This document shows, in pieces, positions 20,220-29,600 of a stretch of DNA of 64,000 nucleotides. The translations under genes were made by a program, and so were the position numbers. Every line of letters starts with the position of its first letter. Position 1 is the first letter of the stretch. Source of the stretch: Lewinellaceae bacterium (lineage in GTDB: Bacteria > Bacteroidota > Bacteroidia > Chitinophagales > Saprospiraceae); assembly GCA_016708875.1 (NCBI GenBank), contig JADJFA010000015.1, positions 62,001-126,000 on the forward strand. Reading direction: 5' to 3'. The notes under the pieces are model-generated. The model did not search any database. It was not told where the DNA came from and worked only from the letters and a program-made list of their open reading frames with translations.

Positions 20220-23200
20220 CATCATCCAAATCCTCCTCCTCGCCCCTGTTAAACGCTTCCGGGATATTGCGCTCCCGCTGCATTTGGCACCAGGGGCAGT
20301 CTTTTTTTCCGCAGCCGGTATCGAATGCGCGCTCCTGAATTTTTCCGTAAACCTCCCGAATCAAGCCTTCCACAAAATGCAGTTCTTCCTGACTGAAACT
20401 GATCTCTGTGATCGGGAATGTGCCGCGTTTGTCGGGAGCGAGCCAGGAAATAGCGGTCTTGCCAACCGTTTCGGGGTAAAGCCGGGCTTTGTCCAGCAGG
20501 ATTTGATAAAAGGCCAATTGCCGCCAATAGTCGCCGCCATAAGGTTGGCTTTCAGAGGGTTGCGCTGTTTTTTTTATATCCGGTGTCCCGGTTTTGTAAT
20601 CTACGATTCGGAGCAAGCCGCCATCGAGCCATTCAATTTTGTCCAGAATGCCCGTAAGCGGAATACCCTCAAGTTCAACACGATCCACTCGCCGCTCTAC
20701 GATGGCCCGTTTGCGCCAGTAGGGTACTTGTTCTACATGGATACGACGCAGATAATCAAGGCCAAGCGAGCGGCGTTGGGCAAAACCCTGCTCCGAAAAA
20801 AAACCGCGCTGCCGGTCCATTTCCTGTCCGAAAATTTTTGAAAGCGCATCCGCTGAGGGCCATTCAAATTTTTTGTGGCTCTTCATTTTTAACAAAAACT
20901 GCTGCAAAGCCCCGTGCATGGCCAGACCGAAAGCGGCAGCCTCGCTTGTCGCACCGGGTACTTTGAGTACATCTTCATAGTAAAATGCCAATGGGCAACG
21001 CAAATAGCGGTTGAGCGCCGTGATACTAAGGGTAAAATCGGTCAACAATGCATCCAAAAGCGCAGGCTCAGGCAAGGTAATTACAGGCTGTGGTGCTTCG
21101 AGCATCAGCATGGTCTGCGTTTCGAGCAGGGCGGGGTAGGGGACTTCCGTCTCGGAAATGGGCAGTCCTGTTTCTGCAAGGAACTGGCTCTGTGTCAGGG
21201 ATTTACCTGCATCGTCAGCACGCGGGAAAGAAATCTGGAGTTGGTATTTTGCCCGTGTCATAGCGACATAAAACAAGCGCCGGCGGGCTTCAAGCGCGTC
21301 TTCTTCACCAGATCGGGTAAGCGTCTCGGGCAGGAAAAAATGCCCCCGGTTACCACCCGCGTTTTTGTCCCAGGTCTCCTCGGTGCAGTCGAGCATAAAC
21401 ACATGGCCGAACTCCAAACCTTTGGCGGCATGTGCTGTAAGCAATTGAACGCCAATGGTTTGCTGAGCAGATTGTTTCAAAGGTAAGGGCAGCATATTGT
21501 CGTCCATACTGTCAAGTAGCTCGAGGAGTTTGGCGAGCGAGCGGCGCGGATTGCGCATGGTTTCGTTGCGCACAAACTCCATGAACGTATGCAGTACCTG
21601 CAAATGCAATGCTTTGTCGGGTTGCGCCAAAGCCCAGGTAATCAGGCCGGTTTGGGCGTACAAACGTTCAATAAGTTGCGACAAGGGCAGGTTTTGAACG
21701 TCGGAAATCCAGGCGTTCAATTGGGCGCCCAAATGTTGAAAAGGCTCCGTTGAAGATAAATGGAGGAGCATTAAGGCTTCATGGTCGCTGAGTAATTCGC
21801 GCCAGCATTTTTTCTTGCCGGAGCGGTGTCCCACTTTTACATACAATTCTGCTTGTTTCTCCTCCGTTTCTTCGCCAGGCTCAGCATGGCAGGCCAGGGC
21901 AATTTTTGCCAAATCCAATTCCGATAACCCCCAAAAGGCCGCATGAAGCAATCGAAACAAACGGTGTTCGCCGGAGAACGGCCGTACAGTTTCTTCCTGC
22001 AAATAAGCGAGCAATGACCTGAATTGCTGTACCACGGGCAAATCCAGGATGTTCACCGGGCGTTTGGTTTGATAGGGAATGCCTTTTTTCTCCAGCAAGG
22101 CCAAGAGCCGTTCGGCCTGCCGATGCCGGGCGTAAAGCACTGCAATTGCGGAAGGCTTGACCTGCAGACCGATCAGGTTTTCGATTTGTTGAACTACGTA
22201 GCTTGTTTCCTGTAGCCGGTTTGGGAAGGAATGGATTGCCAAAATTGCCTCCTCAGGGTTGAGAGTTGTCACTGCCCGAAGTTGCTTTTTCAGCCCATCT
22301 CCAAACAAATTCACCACCCTCAATGCATTGTTTTCGATCAATCGGGTGGCGGTATCAAGAATGGGTTGGACGGAGCGATAGTTTTCCTCCAACACAATGG
22401 TTTTCAATCCTTTGTGGTAGCGTTCCTCAAACTCTCGAAGGTTTTGCAAGCGAGCCCCCTGAAACTCATAGATGCTTTGATCATCGTCACCAACGATGAA
22501 AATATTGGGGACTTCCCAAAAATCAAGCAGTAGATTCAGCAGGTTAAATTGTGCGCCATTGGTGTCCTGAAACTCGTCCACCAGAATGTATTGGTATCGC
22601 TCCTGATAAGTTCGGAGCAGCGCCTCGTTTTTTTCAAACGCTTTGGCGACCCACAACAACATATCCTCGTACTCATAACGGGCAACGCGTTCCATGGCGT
22701 GCAGATACTTAGGGAATAAGTCGGCAGCAGATTTGAGCCGCTCGATTTTTTCCGTCACATCGGCTATTTGGGCTGTTTTGGGGTCACCTTTTTTGAAAAG
22801 TTTGCTGTTTCGCTGGTAAATGTAGGCGGGATTAGCAGGCAATCCGCTCAAAAATTCCTCCGACATTTTTAGGACAAAACCTGGCGCCCAGGCTTCCTTT
22901 TTCATGGTTGAAAACAAGTCGCGCAGATGCTCCTCAAATTGATAAACATCTTTTTTGCCGGCACGCAAGGGGTGTTCTGGCGGGAGTTTGGCCAGCATGT
23001 TTCGCACGACTTCGATGCGTTCCAGTTCTGTAACTGGTTCTGGGCTGCCTTTGCCAAAATATTCGGTATTCTCTTGGATTACTCGATTGCAAAACGCATG
23101 AAAAGTAAAAATAGGCACTTGAAGCGCAGCGGAACCAATGCGTTGGAGCAGCCGTTGCCGCATGGCCGAGGCGCCTGCGTCGGTGAAGGTGAGGCAAAGA

Positions 23201-23394
23201 ATGTTTTGTGGACGGGCATCGGTGCGGAGCAGGATGTTTCCGATGCGGGCAGTGAGCAGGTGCGTTTTGCCAGTGCCTGGTCCAGCCACCACCAGCACAG
23301 GGCCTTCCACCTGATCTACGGCCTCGCGTTGGGCGGGATTCAGGGTGTCGAGAAAGGCAAGGAAGGCCTCGTTGCGTTGTTGGAGCTCGGTCAT
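20215..23394 (-). CDS. UvrD/AddA-type ATP-dependent helicase with C-terminal PD-(D/E)XK nuclease
   Basis: This is a 1059-residue superfamily 1 3'-5' helicase fused to a RecB-like nuclease, for DNA repair or recombination. Helicase motifs in order: Q-motif region NPAQREAVDQ, Walker A AGPGTGKTHLLTARI, Walker B DEFQDTNGAQF, GDDDQSIYEFQGA, LEENYRS, and the late motif QLLTAHAAKGLEF with FYVAMTRAK. The C-terminal nuclease has RIVDYKTGTPD and cysteines placed as in Fe-S nucleases of the AddB/Cas4 type: one in LRCPLAFYYE and three in CGKKDCPWC. It is probably not a RecBCD pair member, because no partner gene lies nearby. It stands alone between a TPR gene and a TonB receptor. Confidence 0.9.
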   Translation of the reverse strand: MTELQQRNEAFLAFLDTLNPAQREAVDQVEGPVLVVAGPGTGKTHLLTARIGNILLRTDARPQNILCLTFTDAGASAMRQRLLQRIGSAALQVPIFTFHAFCNRVIQENTEYFGKGSPEPVTELERIEVVRNMLAKLPPEHPLRAGKKDVYQFEEHLRDLFSTMKKEAWAPGFVLKMSEEFLSGLPANPAYIYQRNSKLFKKGDPKTAQIADVTEKIERLKSAADLFPKYLHAMERVARYEYEDMLLWVAKAFEKNEALLRTYQERYQYILVDEFQDTNGAQFNLLNLLLDFWEVPNIFIVGDDDQSIYEFQGARLQNLREFEERYHKGLKTIVLEENYRSVQPILDTATRLIENNALRVVNLFGDGLKKQLRAVTTLNPEEAILAIHSFPNRLQETSYVVQQIENLIGLQVKPSAIAVLYARHRQAERLLALLEKKGIPYQTKRPVNILDLPVVQQFRSLLAYLQEETVRPFSGEHRLFRLLHAAFWGLSELDLAKIALACHAEPGEETEEKQAELYVKVGHRSGKKKCWRELLSDHEALMLLHLSSTEPFQHLGAQLNAWISDVQNLPLSQLIERLYAQTGLITWALAQPDKALHLQVLHTFMEFVRNETMRNPRRSLAKLLELLDSMDDNMLPLPLKQSAQQTIGVQLLTAHAAKGLEFGHVFMLDCTEETWDKNAGGNRGHFFLPETLTRSGEEDALEARRRLFYVAMTRAKYQLQISFPRADDAGKSLTQSQFLAETGLPISETEVPYPALLETQTMLMLEAPQPVITLPEPALLDALLTDFTLSITALNRYLRCPLAFYYEDVLKVPGATSEAAAFGLAMHGALQQFLLKMKSHKKFEWPSADALSKIFGQEMDRQRGFFSEQGFAQRRSLGLDYLRRIHVEQVPYWRKRAIVERRVDRVELEGIPLTGILDKIEWLDGGLLRIVDYKTGTPDIKKTAQPSESQPYGGDYWRQLAFYQILLDKARLYPETVGKTAISWLAPDKRGTFPITEISFSQEELHFVEGLIREVYGKIQERAFDTGCGKKDCPWCQMQRERNIPEAFNRGEEEDLDDV

Positions 23395-23454
23395 GAATGC
23401 TGGTGGGATGGCTCTGCGGACTGGGCGGAATTACGGGGAAAGGTACGAATCACC

Positions 23455-23580
23455 TTGGAAGGGTTTGAACCTTCCAACGTCAACAAGATGCCGTTGAATA
23501 CGTGCGATAGTGTTGTTGCACCTATAGGAGGGCGGAGTTCCCGGAACATTTTTCGGGAACATACAAACGTCGGAAGTTTA
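23455..23580. repeat. Cluster of degenerate palindromes of the GGAAGGGTTT type
   Basis: TTGGAAGGGTTTGAACCTTCC (23455-23477) is a near-perfect palindrome, GTTCCCG/CGGGAAC forms a hairpin at 23537-23560, and AACGTCGGAAGTTTAAAACCC abuts the TonB receptor stop at 23578. The half-site is shared with the metH palindrome at 3091. Between the helicase start and the receptor there is no gene. Confidence 0.65.
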
Positions 23581-26256
23581 AAACCCGCCTTCCATCCCTT
23601 CGGTTTCTGTCCGGGTATTCTTTCTGCGGAAAAGAGACACATCAAACTTACCAAATCGGTAGGAGAAATTCACCCGAACCAGTTGCGGGTCTCGGCGGCG
23701 CCAGGTTTCCTGAGAGAAATAATCCGATTCTGTGAAAGAGCCTGTGCGACGCGAACGGAAAATATCCTGTACGCTCAAAGTCAGACTCCCTGTACGCTTC
23801 CAAAAGTCTTTGCGAATTGAAAAATCTACATAACCGACGGGGATTGTGTATCCCTGTGCAGTGCTCGTTGGTCCTCCCCATCCGCCATGTCCACCACGGT
23901 TGCCACTATTAGTATCGAATGCAGTTCGGCTTTGGAAAGATCCATTCAGTTGGATGGTAAAGTTTTTGGGCAGTTTGACACTTGCGTTTTCCTTGATAAA
24001 ATAAGTAAACTGCTGATTCTCAAGCCCTGCCTGCACGTTGGTCGCATCTACGATAGAATTGTAGAAATTTAGATTCGTGGTCAGTTCGAGGATTTTCCAA
24101 AATACGTTTTTTACCGTGAATTCCATTCCGTAAGCCTGGCTGGAATTGGCGTTTTGGTAGGTGGAGACAATCACAGTATCGCGGTAAATAGCAGGGTCGT
24201 ATTCCTGGGTAAGGTAGCGGGTGAGGAGATTGGTCGAACGTTTGTAATAAGCCGACACCAAGAGGTTGTGCCCTTTGCTGAATACATTTTGATAATTGAT
24301 TTCCAATGAGTTATTAAACTCAGGAACCAAATTTGGGTTGCCACGCGAAAGATTGAGCGAGTCAGAAAAATCCGGGAATGGGATAAGTTGGAAGAAGCTG
24401 GGGCGATTGATGCGGCGGGTGTAACTCAGCTGAATCTGATCCTCTTCATCAAGTTTATATGTCAGGAAAACGCTCGGGAAAAGTTGCAGTGGGAAGTTCA
24501 CGTTAAACGTGGAATCTGTGTCGAGCAAAGTGCCTGTGTACTGCGAACTTTCGGCGCGCAAACCTACTTGATAGCCCCATTTTTTGAACGACTGGCTGAA
24601 GGTTCCGTAGCCAGCATACACCTGATCGTTAAATTTGTAGCGGTCAGCAAAACCGGGCACCCGGTAATATTGTCCGTCGGCGAGAGAGTCTTGAAAATTG
24701 GCGTTTTCGCTTCGGAAATTACGAATGGCTGTGCGCGCACCCAATTCCATTTTGAGGCCATTGCCAAGCGGGTTAACGAAATCGGTCTGGAACGTAAAAA
24801 ACTCATTGCTGCCTTTGCCAGTTTGTTTTTGGCTTGAGCTCAAATTGGCAGAGTTTAAATAATCGGTATTGAAAAAACCTTCGTTTTCGCTCCGACTTCC
24901 GTTCAGATTGGCATCAGCAGTCCATTCTTTTCCTTCTTTCGGGAAAAGGTGCTTGAAGGAGATCTGGCTTCCAAAGTTTCGGAATTGTCGCTTGCTGTCA
25001 GATTCGCGTAAAGCATCACTGCTGTTGTAGATATTGCCAAAAGTGAGCGAATCAGTATGAATATCAATGAGATCGGAGTTGTTCATTTCTCCGCCGTGCA
25101 TGTTGCCGCTTACGGAAAGCGTGTTGCGGTTGTTGATAAACCAATCCATTCCAGCCCTGCCGGTCATAAATAAACCCTTGTTTTCAGCGTCGTTGCTTTG
25201 GAAGATATTGGTAACGGGGCGGTTTTCCTGTCCAATGAAAGGGAAATTCAAACGATCCGTTCCACCGCTGCTAAGGGAGCGCCTTTGGTTGAGGTTCCCG
25301 CCGAGAAAAACATTGATATTGCCTTCACGGGCATTGAAATCTCCACCCAGATTGGCGCGACCCCGCATGTCGAGGCCAGCTCGCACGGAGCCGTTGTATC
25401 CGATGCGGCGTTCTTTTTTCAGCACAATATTCACAATGCCTGCTCCGCCGCCCGATGCGTCGTATTTGGAGGAGGGATTGGTGATAACTTCCACATTGTC
25501 AATAGCATCGGCGGGAATTTGGTCGAGCGTTAGGTTGGTGGGGCGGCCGTCCACAAAAATTTGTGGAGCTGCGCTACGCATGGTCAGGTTGCCATCAATG
25601 TCCACATTGAGTGAAGGAACGTTTTTCAACGCATCTTCCGCTGTTCCGCCTGCCGCTATATTGTCCTTGTCTACGCGATATACTTTTTTATCCAGCGCTA
25701 GGACGATTTTACTGGCTTCACCGAGCACCTCCACTTCATTCAAAAGCGTATTGGAAACACCCAGTTTAATATTGCCCAAATCCTTGTCCACGGCCCCAGC
25801 CATTGCGCCAGGGTTGCCGTTGGGTTTTCCTGCTCCTGGCTTTCCACCACGCAGCCCAAAGGATACTTTTTGCTCATAAGTGACGTAACTCAGGTAAGAG
25901 ATTTTAAGGGTAAATTCCCCCATTATCGGCAGTTTTTCCAAGCTGAACTCGCCGTTGTCAAGGGTCAATTGACCTGCAATCATAGTCTCTTGCATTTTCC
26001 GGCTCACAGTGTCAAACTTCATTCCTAAGAGTTGAACCGAGGCATAGGGCAAGGGTTCCTTGGTCTTTTCATCTATCACTTTGCCATAAAAACGCCCTAT
26101 ATTGGTCTGGGCTGACATTTCAGGGCGGCCACCTATGCCGCCATGTGGAATTTGCGCATAAAGAGGAACCGAGAGCAGCGTGGTAAAAAGTGTTGCGAAC
26201 AAAGCCGTCCAACGGCTTGAAGCCGTTGGACGGCTTTGGGAAGTGCGTTTTTGCAT
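23578..26256 (-). CDS. TonB-dependent-receptor-like outer-membrane barrel protein
   Basis: This is an outer-membrane protein of 892 residues. After a signal peptide ending PLYAQ comes a carboxypeptidase-regulatory-like domain (GKVIDEKTKEPLPYASVQL). A plug domain follows (DKDNIAAGGTAEDALKNVPS; VEVITNPSSKYDASGGGAGI) and then a long barrel of the OMP_b-brl_3 type ending RFGKFDVSLFRRKN. Such proteins import or export large substrates with TonB energy, or serve as barrels of unknown substrate. The signal-peptide N-region contains SRPTASSRWT, encoded by a perfect 37-bp palindrome (26201-26237). No SusD-like partner is adjacent. The gene is intact. Confidence 0.88.
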   Translation of the reverse strand: MQKRTSQSRPTASSRWTALFATLFTTLLSVPLYAQIPHGGIGGRPEMSAQTNIGRFYGKVIDEKTKEPLPYASVQLLGMKFDTVSRKMQETMIAGQLTLDNGEFSLEKLPIMGEFTLKISYLSYVTYEQKVSFGLRGGKPGAGKPNGNPGAMAGAVDKDLGNIKLGVSNTLLNEVEVLGEASKIVLALDKKVYRVDKDNIAAGGTAEDALKNVPSLNVDIDGNLTMRSAAPQIFVDGRPTNLTLDQIPADAIDNVEVITNPSSKYDASGGGAGIVNIVLKKERRIGYNGSVRAGLDMRGRANLGGDFNAREGNINVFLGGNLNQRRSLSSGGTDRLNFPFIGQENRPVTNIFQSNDAENKGLFMTGRAGMDWFINNRNTLSVSGNMHGGEMNNSDLIDIHTDSLTFGNIYNSSDALRESDSKRQFRNFGSQISFKHLFPKEGKEWTADANLNGSRSENEGFFNTDYLNSANLSSSQKQTGKGSNEFFTFQTDFVNPLGNGLKMELGARTAIRNFRSENANFQDSLADGQYYRVPGFADRYKFNDQVYAGYGTFSQSFKKWGYQVGLRAESSQYTGTLLDTDSTFNVNFPLQLFPSVFLTYKLDEEDQIQLSYTRRINRPSFFQLIPFPDFSDSLNLSRGNPNLVPEFNNSLEINYQNVFSKGHNLLVSAYYKRSTNLLTRYLTQEYDPAIYRDTVIVSTYQNANSSQAYGMEFTVKNVFWKILELTTNLNFYNSIVDATNVQAGLENQQFTYFIKENASVKLPKNFTIQLNGSFQSRTAFDTNSGNRGGHGGWGGPTSTAQGYTIPVGYVDFSIRKDFWKRTGSLTLSVQDIFRSRRTGSFTESDYFSQETWRRRDPQLVRVNFSYRFGKFDVSLFRRKNTRTETEGMEGGF
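26201..26237. repeat. Perfect 37-bp palindrome inside the TonB receptor coding start
   Basis: Half-site AAAGCCGTCCAACGGCTT, 18-bp arms around one central base. It is read in frame as part of the N-region before the signal peptide's hydrophobic core. Relatives are at 35271-35303 and 41073-41105. Confidence 0.9.
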
Positions 26257-26277
26257 GAGTATTATTTGCTTGTATAG

Positions 26278-26345
26278 GTCGAACCTCAGTTCGACATAAA
26301 TTTCAATTCGACAGTTTTACATCAAAGGCGAAATGAATTTCGCCC
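26278..26345. repeat. Two short palindromes upstream of the TonB receptor
   Basis: GTCGAACCTCAGTTCGAC (26278) and GGCGAAATGAATTTCGCC (about 26325) fill the gap between the receptor start and the haem-binding gene end. Confidence 0.6.
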
Positions 26346-26839
26346 TACTTGCGCTTCATAACAAGGCTGTCAGCGGGATAATTTGCGCTCAGGGAATCCA
26401 TATTGGCTTGTGCCCAATCAACAAGCGTTTGCCTTTGTTGTTCGCTCAGCCTGGCGTCGCCATGCGTCCAGGTGTATGAGTTGAGCGGCATTTCTCCCTC
26501 CTTTACCATCTCGATGATTTCTTCAAACTTGTGATTTTGGACTGCAATGCTCCTTTTGGTAAGCGTAGAAAAGTTGAGTTTGCGCTTGCCCTCGTCAACG
26601 TGACCAGCGAGCCAAGAGGCCACGGGCTGAATCTCCGCGTACCAAGGATAGGCCGTCAGATTGCTATGGCAATCGTAGCAGGCGGGCTTAAGAATTGCTT
26701 CTACCTCAGCCGGAACGGGATATTTGGTGGTAACATGGCTTGTTTGATCATTGGAGAGGTTTCGCGTAGGCCGATACAATTGAGCCAATACGAGCAAGGC
26801 CAAAAGGCCATAAAGCAGAGGGCGGACGTATTTTTTCAT
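26345..26839 (-). CDS. Haem-binding domain protein, membrane anchored
   Basis: This is a small c-type haem protein: a single N-terminal membrane segment (LLYGLLALLVLAQLY) followed by the CYDCHSN motif, a CxxCH haem site, in the context typical of the Bacteroidota haem-binding domain family (NLTAYPWYAEIQPVASWL; GEMPLNSYTWTHGDARLS). It likely carries electrons in the periplasm. ATG 26839 is preferred to 26854 because MKKYVRP directly precedes the membrane segment. It is divergent from the LytS kinase gene. Confidence 0.8.
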   Translation of the reverse strand: MKKYVRPLLYGLLALLVLAQLYRPTRNLSNDQTSHVTTKYPVPAEVEAILKPACYDCHSNLTAYPWYAEIQPVASWLAGHVDEGKRKLNFSTLTKRSIAVQNHKFEEIIEMVKEGEMPLNSYTWTHGDARLSEQQRQTLVDWAQANMDSLSANYPADSLVMKRK

Positions 26840-26937
26840 GGTGCAAAAGAACAACGCGTTATTTTTCCAAAATGTAAGAGTAGATGAAAGGCCGAATTGT
26901 GGAGATGACCAAGGACAGCCAGCATTTTGAACGCGAT

Positions 26938-26945
26938 TACCTTTG
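26938..26945 (+). promoter_or_regulatory. -7 box (TACCTTTG) for the LytS kinase gene
   Basis: A perfect TAnnTTTG match lies 22 bases before ATG 26968. It shows that the in-frame ATG at 26884 is upstream of the promoter and is unlikely to be the start. Confidence 0.55.
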
Positions 26946-26967
26946 CGCCATTAATTCAAGCGCTGCT

Positions 26968-27999
26968 ATGAAAATAATGGGGAAAGGGAAACTTGCCCAT
27001 CCAATGGTTCGGTATCTGTTTCTGCTCTTTTTTTGGGCAGTATGGTTGGCGTTGCCGTTTATTATGATTGACGGCGATGACACACAGCATCGGGATTTGT
27101 TTGTCAAAATATTGCCCGCCTCCTTTACCAACGTCATCCTGTTTTTTATCATTGCTGAATGGCTAGGCCCTCGTTTGTTAAGTCAACAACGGCTTATAAC
27201 CTACTTGCTTACAGTATTGGTACTGTCTTTATTGTTCATTGTGGGTCAGGGTTTTATGAAAAACTGGCTTCTTTTCCCTGAGCACAAAGGCTTTGTATTT
27301 CATATGTTTCGGGGCATGGTGCAGGTTTTCTTTGCAGCGGCCTTGGGAACAGGCTACGCTTTGGTACGTTATACACTTCGCGAAGAAAAATCTCGTCAGG
27401 AAGAACAGCGTGAGCGGCTTCAATCGGAGCTTTCCTTTTTGCGTTCTCAAATCAGCCCCCATTTTTTATTCAACATCCTCAACAGTATTGTTTACCTGAT
27501 TCGCTCCAAATCAGCGCAGGCAGAACCGGTGACCCTGCAACTTTCCGCCCTTATGCGGTACATGCTTTATGAAAGTGACGACGCTCAGATTCCCCTCGAA
27601 AAAGAAATCGGTTATTTGAAGAACTATGTTGACCTTCAAAAAATCCGTTTCGAGGAAGATGTCGAAATTCGCTTGAATATAGAGGGGCAGGCTGCTGCCC
27701 AGGTTATCGAGCCGATGTTGATGATACCATTTGTAGAAAACGCCTTTAAGCACGGTATCGGCCTCGTCCAATTGCCCGTGATTGATATCCTGGTAAAAAT
27801 GACAGAAAAACACCTGTCATTTGTTGTCAGAAATAAGATCACGCCGGAGGCCACGGAAGACAAAGACAGCAGCTCAGGGATAGGCTTGCAGAATGTGAGA
27901 AGACGGCTTGAATTGTTGTACCCAGATGCCCATGAACTTGAAATAGGAGAGAAGGATGGGTGGTTTGAGGCGCGCTTGAGTATTGATTTTCAGGCATAA
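26968..27999 (+). CDS. LytS/YehU-type sensor histidine kinase
   Basis: This is a membrane sensor kinase of the His_kinase (PF06580) group. Four hydrophobic segments (VRYLFLLFFWAVWLALPF; SFTNVILFFIIAEW; LITYLLTVLVLSLLFIVG; VFFAAALGTGYALV) are followed by a short coiled coil and the phospho-acceptor motif QISPHFLFNILNSI. The ATP-binding region has PLEKEIGYLKNYVDLQKIRF, MLMIPFVENAFKHGI and SSGIGLQNVRRRLELLY. It is followed by a LytTR regulator after 13 bases, so the pair is a two-component system. The input signal is unknown. The start is set by the promoter at 26938. Confidence 0.9.
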   Translation: MKIMGKGKLAHPMVRYLFLLFFWAVWLALPFIMIDGDDTQHRDLFVKILPASFTNVILFFIIAEWLGPRLLSQQRLITYLLTVLVLSLLFIVGQGFMKNWLLFPEHKGFVFHMFRGMVQVFFAAALGTGYALVRYTLREEKSRQEEQRERLQSELSFLRSQISPHFLFNILNSIVYLIRSKSAQAEPVTLQLSALMRYMLYESDDAQIPLEKEIGYLKNYVDLQKIRFEEDVEIRLNIEGQAAAQVIEPMLMIPFVENAFKHGIGLVQLPVIDILVKMTEKHLSFVVRNKITPEATEDKDSSSGIGLQNVRRRLELLYPDAHELEIGEKDGWFEARLSIDFQA

Positions 28000-28012
28000 A
28001 TATCCCAATATC

Positions 28013-28729
28013 ATGAAGCTCATCTGCTTAGCCATAGACGACGAATCACTCGCCCGCAAGATGTTGGAAGACAACATCCGGCAAGTGCCGTTTTTGGAAT
28101 TGGTGGGTACCTGCAAAAATGCATTTGAGGCGATGGAGGTGTTGCAGTCGCAAACCGTTGACCTTATGTTTCTGGACATTCAAATGCCGGGTATGCTAGG
28201 CACAAAGTTTCTTGAGACGTTACCCGAAAAACCGATGGTAATTTTTGTGACTGCCTACTCCAATTATGCAGTGGAGAGTTATGATCTCGATGTGGTGGAT
28301 TACCTGATGAAGCCCGTGCCATTGGAACGATTTGTTAAAGCCGCCTACAAAGCATTGGAAATCAAGCAGAAAAATATGGCAGCCTCTTCTCCGCCACCAA
28401 TAGAAACCCCCGATTTCTTCTTTGTCAATGTTGAATATTCCCTCGTAAAAATCACCGCGTCAGAGATAACGCATATCGAAGGAATGAAGGATTATGTGAA
28501 AATCTACCTCTCAGGGGTGAGCCGGCCAGTACTGACTAAATCTACTTTAAAGGGAATAGAGGAAAAACTGGCGGCAAAGGATTTTATGCGGGTCCACAAA
28601 TCCTATATTGTCAACCTGAGCAAAATTGAATCCATCCGAAATAGGGAGATCAGGATTGGGAGTTGGGAGATACCAATAGGCGAGAGCAATTTGGAGGAGT
28701 TGATGCGGTTTGTTCTAAATAAATCATAA
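28013..28729 (+). CDS. LytTR-family response regulator (partner of LytS kinase)
   Basis: The receiver domain with phospho-acceptor Asp in LMFLDIQMPGMLG and the conserved VTAYSNYAVESYDLDVVDYLMKP end is followed by a LytTR DNA-binding domain (FFFVNVEYSLVKI; ITHIEGMKDYVKIYL; FMRVHKSYIVNLSKI). ATG 28013 starts the receiver strand MKLICLAIDDE. It is co-transcribed with the kinase. It converges on a paralogous regulator, and a long palindrome lies between the two ends. Confidence 0.92.
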   Translation: MKLICLAIDDESLARKMLEDNIRQVPFLELVGTCKNAFEAMEVLQSQTVDLMFLDIQMPGMLGTKFLETLPEKPMVIFVTAYSNYAVESYDLDVVDYLMKPVPLERFVKAAYKALEIKQKNMAASSPPPIETPDFFFVNVEYSLVKITASEITHIEGMKDYVKIYLSGVSRPVLTKSTLKGIEEKLAAKDFMRVHKSYIVNLSKIESIRNREIRIGSWEIPIGESNLEELMRFVLNKS

Positions 28730-28771
28730 GACCTCGGAGGTTTTGAAAACCACCGAGGTCTTATGATTTAT
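28719..28771. terminator. Shared palindrome between two convergent LytTR genes
   Basis: Arms of 26 bp with one mismatch around a one-base centre (core ACCTCGGAGGTTTT) run from 28719 to 28771. The stop codons of both LytTR genes lie in or next to its outer arms. It is probably a two-way terminator. Confidence 0.8.
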
Positions 28772-29502
28772 AGCCGCTTTTTCTCAATCAATTTCAGCAA
28801 ATCGTCGCGGTAATTTTTGCCAATGGGAAGGAGTTTTGGCTTATCTTTTTCCTGCACTTCCACCATATTTCCTTCTATCGCCAGCACCTTGTCCATGGCC
28901 ACGATAAACGAGCGATGGATGCGGCGGAACAGGTGTTTAGGTAGGCGCTCCTCCAGATTTTTCATGGTTTGTAGCGTAATTACCCGTCCCTGTACAAGTC
29001 GGATAATTACGTAATCTTTCAAGCCTTCGATGTAGATGATATCGTCAAAATTGACTTTTACCAACTTCTTGTCGGCCTTCACGAAAAAGAAATCAAGTCC
29101 GTCGTTCATTGCCGGCGAGCCACTTTGGCTGTGGTCTGCATTGGCAAGTTCTGATTGCTCCACGGCTTTGTTGACGGCTTTCATAAAACGCTCCAGGGAA
29201 ATGGGCTTGAGCAGATAATCAAGTGCATTGAGGTCAAATCCTTGAATAGCGTAGTTCGGATAAGCTGTGGTGAATACGATCATCGGAGGATCGTTGAGTG
29301 TTTTCACGAAGTCAATACCCGTAAGTTGGGGCATCTGGATATCGAGAAACATCAGGTCTATCTGGTTGGTTTTCAAGGCGTCATTAGCCTCAAGCGCATT
29401 GGAACACCGCTTCACCAGCCGGAGTTCTGGCATTTGGGAAATATAGGTTTCAAGCACATCAAGTGCGAGTGGTTCGTCGTCAACTATGAGCACGTTTAGC
29501 AT
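28768..29502 (-). CDS. LytTR-family response regulator, convergent paralogue
   Basis: This is a 244-residue paralogue of the 28013 regulator: receiver domain with LMFLDIQMPQLTG and FTTAYPNYAIQGFDLNALDYL, then a LytTR domain (FFFVKADKKLVKV; IIYIEGLKDYVIIRL; LFRRIHRSFIVAMDKV). No kinase is adjacent on its own strand, so it may be driven by the neighbouring LytS kinase or by a distant one. Its upstream region carries two 18-bp direct repeats (29601-29641) that could be an operator. Confidence 0.9.
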   Translation of the reverse strand: MLNVLIVDDEPLALDVLETYISQMPELRLVKRCSNALEANDALKTNQIDLMFLDIQMPQLTGIDFVKTLNDPPMIVFTTAYPNYAIQGFDLNALDYLLKPISLERFMKAVNKAVEQSELANADHSQSGSPAMNDGLDFFFVKADKKLVKVNFDDIIYIEGLKDYVIIRLVQGRVITLQTMKNLEERLPKHLFRRIHRSFIVAMDKVLAIEGNMVEVQEKDKPKLLPIGKNYRDDLLKLIEKKRL

Positions 29503-29600
29503 GAGTATCGTTTTGAAATGTTGAGTTGGTATAAGGGGAATTAATGATTTGAAACCAGGAATCCGAAAATCAAATAGTTAAGATCGTGAGTATGCGCTTA

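Noticed and set aside
26256..26840. A SusC/SusD polysaccharide locus around the TonB receptor
   Set aside because: No SusD-like lipoprotein, glycoside hydrolase or sugar regulator is adjacent; the barrel is of the OMP_b-brl_3 type.
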